Shown here in pieces: positions 6,514 through 7,777 of a stretch of DNA of 7,777 nucleotides. The notes under the pieces were generated by a model. The model was not told the DNA's origin. It did not search any database and saw only the letters and a program-made list of their open reading frames with translations. How positions within the stretch are numbered: position 1 is the first letter of the stretch; each line of letters begins with the position of its first letter. The stretch is from Verrucomicrobiia bacterium (lineage in GTDB: Bacteria; Verrucomicrobiota; Verrucomicrobiia; Limisphaerales; Palsa-1400). Position numbers and translations under genes: made by a program. The DNA is taken from NCBI GenBank assembly GCA_025934545.1, contig JAICXV010000079.1:1-7777 (forward strand), in the 5' to 3' direction.

Positions 6514-7041
6514 TTACGGCCTCAACTCCACAACGGTCCCATCCGCCACCGTTCGATAAATTTCCTCGATTTCGGCATCCGTCACCGCGATACAACCGGC
6601 CGTCCAGTCTCTGTACCGCTGCAGCCGTCCTGCCCATCCCAGCTTGTTGGGCAACCCATGAATCATAATTTCGCCACCCGGCGGCACCTTGCGCGCGTGT
6701 GCCGCCGCCTTGTCTGCCGGCGACGGATACGAAACCTGCAATGCCAGATGATACGAACTGTGCGGATTGTGCAGTTGAATATTATAAAGACCTTCCGGCG
6801 TGCGCCCATCGCCTTCCTCCTGCTTGCGCCCGATCGGATGCGACCCCAGCGAAATCCAATAGCGCTTCAGCACTTTGCCTTTGGAATAAAGCTCGAGCGT
6901 CCGTTTCGATTTCCAAATCACCACGCGATCCGCAACCGTGCCGGCGGGCAAGGGATTATCGGGCGGTAAATTCGCCCAAACCAAAGAGCCGGCGATCAAA
7001 AGCACGGCAGAATAAAAAGCGATCCGAAACAAAAACCGCAT
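6514..7041 (-). CDS. L,D-transpeptidase family protein (YkuD domain), exported or membrane-anchored
   Basis: 175 residues. The ATG at 7041 is chosen because GGAGGAGGT stands just upstream; the longer frame from a TTG at 7065 would place that site inside the coding region. YkuD enzymes use a catalytic cysteine to form or exchange L,D-peptide links in peptidoglycan, or to anchor proteins to it, in the periplasm. Residues 1-23 (MRFLFRIAFYSAVLL...VWA) form a signal peptide or signal anchor with a possible cleavage after V-W-A. The domain begins at about residue 38 (DRVVIWKSKRTLELYSKG) and continues through WISLGSHPIGRK and GDGRTPEGLYNI. Its catalytic part is IMIHGLP (histidine 128) and DWTAGCIAVTD (cysteine 150). 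The common S-H-G-C is T-A-G-C here, a variant I recall in a YkuD subgroup that keeps IHG and GC. No other wall-binding domain is present. It appears to be a single-gene unit. Confidence 0.9.
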   Translation of the reverse strand: MRFLFRIAFYSAVLLIAGSLVWANLPPDNPLPAGTVADRVVIWKSKRTLELYSKGKVLKRYWISLGSHPIGRKQEEGDGRTPEGLYNIQLHNPHSSYHLALQVSYPSPADKAAAHARKVPPGGEIMIHGLPNKLGWAGRLQRYRDWTAGCIAVTDAEIEEIYRTVADGTVVELRP

Positions 7042-7044
7042 ACG

Positions 7045-7053
7045 ACCTCCTCC
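7045..7053 (-). promoter_or_regulatory. Strong Shine-Dalgarno of the L,D-transpeptidase
   Basis: Minus-strand GGAGGAGGT lies immediately upstream of the ATG at 7041, with three bases between. The two overlapping GGAGG words allow spacing of about four or seven bases. This site decides the start of the transpeptidase. Confidence 0.7.
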
Positions 7054-7125
7054 GCCGCAATCCAATCACAGTCGCGAAATTCAGTAAAGCAAAACGAACT
7101 TTCACGATAGCGCGATGAAGGAGTT

Positions 7126-7137
7126 AACAACGTTGTT
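7126..7137. promoter_or_regulatory. 12-base perfect palindrome AACAACGTTGTT, possible operator
   Basis: A perfect palindrome with no loop lies 85 bases above the transpeptidase start and 122 bases before the plus-strand start at 7260, so between two divergent genes. The size and symmetry suit a dimeric repressor site, but no regulator gene is visible and it is a single copy. Confidence 0.3.
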
Positions 7138-7259
7138 GCCTTGTGGTGCTCGGACGGCTTGTGGATTGTAGTTGACGCATCACGTTTCGTTAGTTACGAA
7201 CTCAACCCAACGTCTCAGGAGCTCATCTGTGAGTGCGCAGCTGTTATGTGCGGTACGTT

Positions 7260-7777
7260 ATGGATTTCATTCATCAAATGAATGGCTGGCAGTGGGCGAT
7301 TTGTATGTTCAGCGTCGCCGCTACAGGATCATTTATCCCCGTTTTATTCTATTTGTTGAAGGGGGTTAAGCCACATTCAGGCGGCCCTTGGTTTGAACAA
7401 TCGCCGAATTTTACCCCGATTACACGCCTGAATCTTGAACAGAATTTCGATCGCATGCGTGGAACCCTAGGATTTTGGAAGAATCGCGCAGAAGCATATC
7501 GTGCATTTCACGTCTATTGCTTGGCATGGGTAATTCCTTCAACCCTCGCTGTCCCCATGCTTGCGCAAGTGATAAGTACCGATGCAGCTTCTAAGTGGTT
7601 GCTTACCTTGGTATCTGCGCATGCTGCTCTACTGATGTCGTTTCACCGCGGATTCAAAGTGGAACAAAATTTCAAAGCGTATAGATCCGGCGAATCCGAG
7701 TTTTACGATCTCCACCGCCTTATGCTAGACTCACCTAAAGTTTTTGGTTCAACGGAACCGGAGCAACTTGCAAATTA
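7260..7777 (+). CDS. Three-helix membrane protein resembling SLATT/DUF4231 domains, 3' end cut by window edge
   Basis: The frame is open from an ATG at 7260 to the window end, giving 172 codons plus two bases. Helix 1 spans about residues 11-33 (QWAICMFSVAATGSF...). A soluble stretch contains FTPITRLNLEQNFDRMRGTLGFWKNRAEAY. Two more helices follow at about 83-104 (FHVYCLAWVIPSTLAVPML) and 112-128. The cytoplasmic tail reads FHRGFKVEQNFKAYRSGESEFYDLHRLML. A helix pair followed by an 'N-x-x-x-Y-R-x-x-E' tail is the plan of the SLATT/DUF4231 group, which from the literature is predicted to form pores or act as effector in nucleotide-signalled defence systems. Here this is a resemblance, not a proven hit. 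No Shine-Dalgarno precedes the ATG. GTG at 7233 and 7248 and ATG at 7278 are in-frame alternatives. G+C is 227 of 480 bases over 7261-7740, well below the genes to the left. Confidence 0.65.
   Translation, partial: MDFIHQMNGWQWAICMFSVAATGSFIPVLFYLLKGVKPHSGGPWFEQSPNFTPITRLNLEQNFDRMRGTLGFWKNRAEAYRAFHVYCLAWVIPSTLAVPMLAQVISTDAASKWLLTLVSAHAALLMSFHRGFKVEQNFKAYRSGESEFYDLHRLMLDSPKVFGSTEPEQLAN
7268..7284 (+). other. Hairpin over the first codons of the SLATT-like gene
   Basis: CATTCAT (7268-7274) pairs perfectly with ATGAATG (7278-7284) around a three-base CAA loop. It covers codons 3 to 9 from the ATG at 7260 and includes a second in-frame ATG at 7278. In mRNA it could lower translation from the 7260 start, or it may be chance. 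Confidence 0.35.

Noticed and set aside
4862..6637. 591-codon minus-strand open frame across the intergenic gap
   Set aside because: Its first part runs antisense to nothing but repeat DNA and its last part overlaps the aminotransferase in another frame; composition is arginine/serine-rich and shows no domain.
7121..7200. Integron attC-like site near GTTAAC and TTCGT-TAGTT-ACGAA
   Set aside because: Core-site consensus words are not matched and the only stems are short; no integrase or cassette series is seen.

Overview
The window reads as a piece of a moderately GC-rich Gram-negative-type bacterial chromosome. The intergenic DNA carries short repeat families that I associate, from general knowledge, with Verrucomicrobiota and similar environmental phyla: CACAGATG-type decamers, CGCAAAGG arrays and GGCGAGACGCC hairpins. 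That placement is an inference, not a marker-gene result. Five protein genes can be supported: three on the minus strand and two on the plus strand. Two of them run off the window ends.

Layout. Positions 1-2471 (minus) hold most of a RapA-type SWI2/SNF2 ATPase, the RNA-polymerase recycling factor; its C-terminus is cut off at position 1. Divergent from it, 2636-3979 (plus) encodes a 447-residue exported protein built like a peptidase-MA (gluzincin) metalloprotease that lacks the HExxH zinc motif. It converges on a class III PLP aminotransferase at 4146-5510 (minus). The 166-base gap between them is packed with GC-rich hairpins that form an inverted pair of one repeat element and may serve as a two-way terminator. 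Next comes about 1 kb (5511-6513) without a credible gene. It holds at least six unrelated short repeat arrays, most with a unit of about 10 bases. A small membrane-anchored or secreted L,D-transpeptidase (YkuD) lies at 6514-7041 (minus) with a strong Shine-Dalgarno. At the right edge, 7260 to beyond 7777 (plus), is the start of a low-GC, three-helix membrane protein resembling the SLATT/DUF4231 group, whose members often occur in anti-invader systems.

The genes do not form an obvious pathway. rapA and the pseudo-peptidase are divergent, the pseudo-peptidase and aminotransferase are convergent, and the transpeptidase stands alone. The most unusual content is the set of ~10-base-period repeats in the 1-kb gap, the apparently non-catalytic peptidase-MA protein, and the AT-richer SLATT-like gene, which may mark the edge of an accessory region.
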